Positions 62,567-64,000 of a stretch of 64,000 nucleotides of DNA are shown here, piece by piece. Source of the stretch: Odobenus rosmarus divergens (taxonomy: Eukaryota > Chordata > Mammalia > Carnivora > Odobenidae); assembly GCF_000321225.1 (NCBI RefSeq), contig NW_004451010.1:317392-381391 (forward strand). Reading direction: 5' to 3'. Below the pieces are notes generated by a model. The model saw only the letters and a program-made list of their open reading frames with translations. It made no database searches and was not told where the DNA came from. How positions within the stretch are numbered: position 1 is the first letter of the stretch; each line of letters opens with the position of its first letter. Position numbers and translations under genes: made by a program.

Positions 62567-62620
62567 GGTTTTCCAGGAGATATTGGGATTCCTGGACAAA
62601 ATGGCCCTGAAGGATCAAAG
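62567..62620 (+). CDS. COL24A1: Collagen triple-helix exon 12 of 12 in window (54 bp)
   Basis: Encodes GFPGDIGIPGQNGPEGSK, six Gly-X-Y triplets. The acceptor is atgttccctag ending at 62566. The donor is aag|gtaaaa at 62621, which runs straight into a poly-A/purine tract, so +5 and +6 are A. The frame continues out of the window (phase 0 end). The GFPGD start resembles the exon at 27438. Confidence 0.95.
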
Positions 62621-63189
62621 GTAAAAAAAAAAAAAATAAGAAAGAAAAGGAAAGAAAAAGAAAAAAGTATTATATCTAGAATTTTCTAATCTCACATTTC
62701 AATGAATGGTTAAAAAAAAAGACTTTAGGAATATCAGAACAAGTCTGGATATTTTTGAGCTGTTCCAGGTGCGTTTAATAAACTGTAGAGCTTATTTTAA
62801 GATAATCAGGAAGTAGCTTGCATGTTTGGTTGTTCTTTTGGCACCCTTTGTTTAGCTAGAGTAAATATCCAACTTCTTGGGTTCAGGTCATGGAAAATGA
62901 TTTTCCTTGTTTGGTATGGACATAGATTAGGGGGATATTATTTTCAAAAAACATAAATCACTGAAAAAGGATTTCTTGGAAGAGATGAAAAAAACCTAAA
63001 AAGCCATAAACCTATGATGTATGGATGAGAGTTTTCTGGCCACTGAAACGCTTTAGGGTCCATAAAATATCCTCTGATTAAAATACAAGAAAGTCTACGG
63101 TGTCCTGGAATTTATACATAGCACAAAATAACTGAAGATCCCTAAGCATTTTTAACTTCCTTTACTGTTGTCGTGTATATATTACTAGA

Positions 63190-63711
63190 AATTAGCATAA
63201 CTTACTTATTTATTTATTTTATTTATAGAAGTATAATTATGATATATTATACCCTATTAGTTTCCTATGTACATCATAGTGATTTGACAACTTAAAATAT
63301 TATGAAATGATCGCCACAATAAATGTAGTTACTGTCACCATATAAAGTTATTGAAATATTATTGACTTTGTTCTCTATTATGTACATAATTTCTCCATAA
63401 CTCAATATTTTCTAACTAGAAGTTTGTAACTCTTAAGTCTTTCACCTGTTTTGCCTCCCTGCTCTGACCCCTGTCCCCTTGGTAATCAACAGTTTGTTTC
63501 CTGCCCCTGTGAGTCTGTTTTTATTTTGTTTTATTTGTTTATTTTTGTTTTCTAGATCCTATGGTAAATGAAATCATATGATATTTGCCTTTGTCTGACT
63601 TATTTCACTTAATGTAATACCCTCTAGGTCCATCTAAGTTGTCACAAAAGGCAAGATTTCATCGTTTTTTATGGTGGAGTAATATTTCGTTGTATATATC
63701 TATCTCATCTT
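63190..63711 (-). mobile_element. Old L1 (L1M-type) 3' region, antisense
   Basis: agaagtataattatgatata…gaagtttgtaactcttaag…ggtaaatgaaatcatatgat…cttaatgtaataccctctag, interrupted at about 63712 by a younger L1. Confidence 0.78.
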
Positions 63712-64000
63712 TTTTTATGATTTTTAAAAAATTTTATCTTATTATGTTAATCACCATACATTATATCATTAGTTTTTGATGTAGTGTTCCATGATTCATT
63801 GTTTGCATATAACACCCAGTGTTATATGCAATACGTTCCCTCTTTAATAGCCATCACCAGTCTAACCCATCCCCCCACCCCCTTCCCTCTAGAACCCTCA
63901 GTTTGTTTCTCAGAGTCCGTAGTCTCTCATGGTTCATCTCCCCCTCCTATTTCCCCCCTTCATTTTTACCTTCCTATTATCTTCTTTTTTTTTTTTTTAA
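63712..64000 (-). mobile_element. Young L1 3' fragment, antisense, reaching window edge
   Basis: attatgttaatcaccatac…catcattagtttttgatgta…cagtctaacccatcccccc…tcatggttcatctccccctc. Nested in the older L1 to its left. Confidence 0.88.

Larger units (their letters stand above)
1..64000 (+). other. COL24A1: Partial collagen gene locus (middle of triple-helix coding region), probable COL24A1
   Basis: Seen: twelve + strand exons of 45 or 54 bp, all phase 0, all beginning with a glycine codon, all with AG/GT splice borders, encoding 68 consecutive Gly-X-Y triplets. Known: 45/54-bp phase-0 exons are the hallmark of fibrillar collagen genes, and the product would be a secreted procollagen chain that trimerises in the ER and assembles in the extracellular matrix. 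Inferred: AT-rich sequence, introns up to 20 kb and the peptide series (for example GFPGDFGDRG, GLSGNKGLPGIKGDK, GFPGDIGIPGQNG) match my recollection of type XXIV collagen better than COL11A1, COL5A or COL27A1. Promoter, N-terminal LamG-like domain and C-propeptide are outside the window. No search was run, so the paralogue assignment is less certain than the collagen assignment. Confidence 0.78.
62621..64000 (+). other. Intron (5' part) downstream of last visible exon
   Basis: Begins with a purine/A-rich tract (62624-62666), then unique AT-rich sequence, then two layers of antisense L1 running to the window edge. Confidence 0.8.

Overview
This window is vertebrate nuclear DNA, almost certainly from a caniform (arctoid-type) carnivore. 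It is AT-rich and full of tRNA-derived CanSINEs (SINEC family) in the form with 'cactccccctgcttgtg' and an AAATAAATAAAATCTT-like tail. It also carries short 5'-truncated copies of a carnivore L1 whose antisense 3' end reads 'catcattagtttttgatg'. The dog-type (SINEC_Cf) and cat-type SINE forms are not what is seen here. That points to the bear/seal/mustelid side, but the species cannot be fixed from this sequence.

The only gene I can support is part of one fibrillar-type collagen gene on the + strand. Twelve short exons are visible: 3482-3535, 4729-4773, 12189-12242, 15130-15174, 27438-27491, 29574-29618, 36746-36799, 36875-36919, 37531-37584, 37851-37904, 42379-42432 and 62567-62620. Each is exactly 45 or 54 bp, starts on a Gly codon, ends on a codon boundary, and is flanked by AG and GT. 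Joined, they encode 204 residues (68 triplets) of uninterrupted Gly-X-Y with no frameshift or stop. Exon architecture, AT-rich setting, long introns and remembered peptide order fit COL24A1 (collagen alpha-1(XXIV)). Neither end of the gene is in the window, so this is a middle piece of the triple-helical domain.

Layout: 1-5 kb holds the first two exons among MIR relics. 5.4-10.6 kb is a SINE-rich intron with an L1/MLT1/SINE nest. 12-15 kb has exons 3 and 4. 15-27 kb is a 12.3-kb intron with few recognisable young repeats. 27-30 kb has exons 5 and 6. 36.7-37.9 kb is a dense cluster of four exons, including a 75-bp intron. Exon 11 is at 42.4 kb. A 20-kb intron follows (42433-62566) with a 5'-complete but 3'-truncated L1, an old ERVL-like pol relic and two L1 insertions with 5' inversion. 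Exon 12 is at 62.6 kb. Most L1 pieces lie antisense to the collagen gene.

I see no RNA gene, CRISPR array, operon, bacterial or plasmid feature, and no credible second protein-coding gene. I found no undescribed biological system; the notable items are gene architecture and retrotransposition scars.
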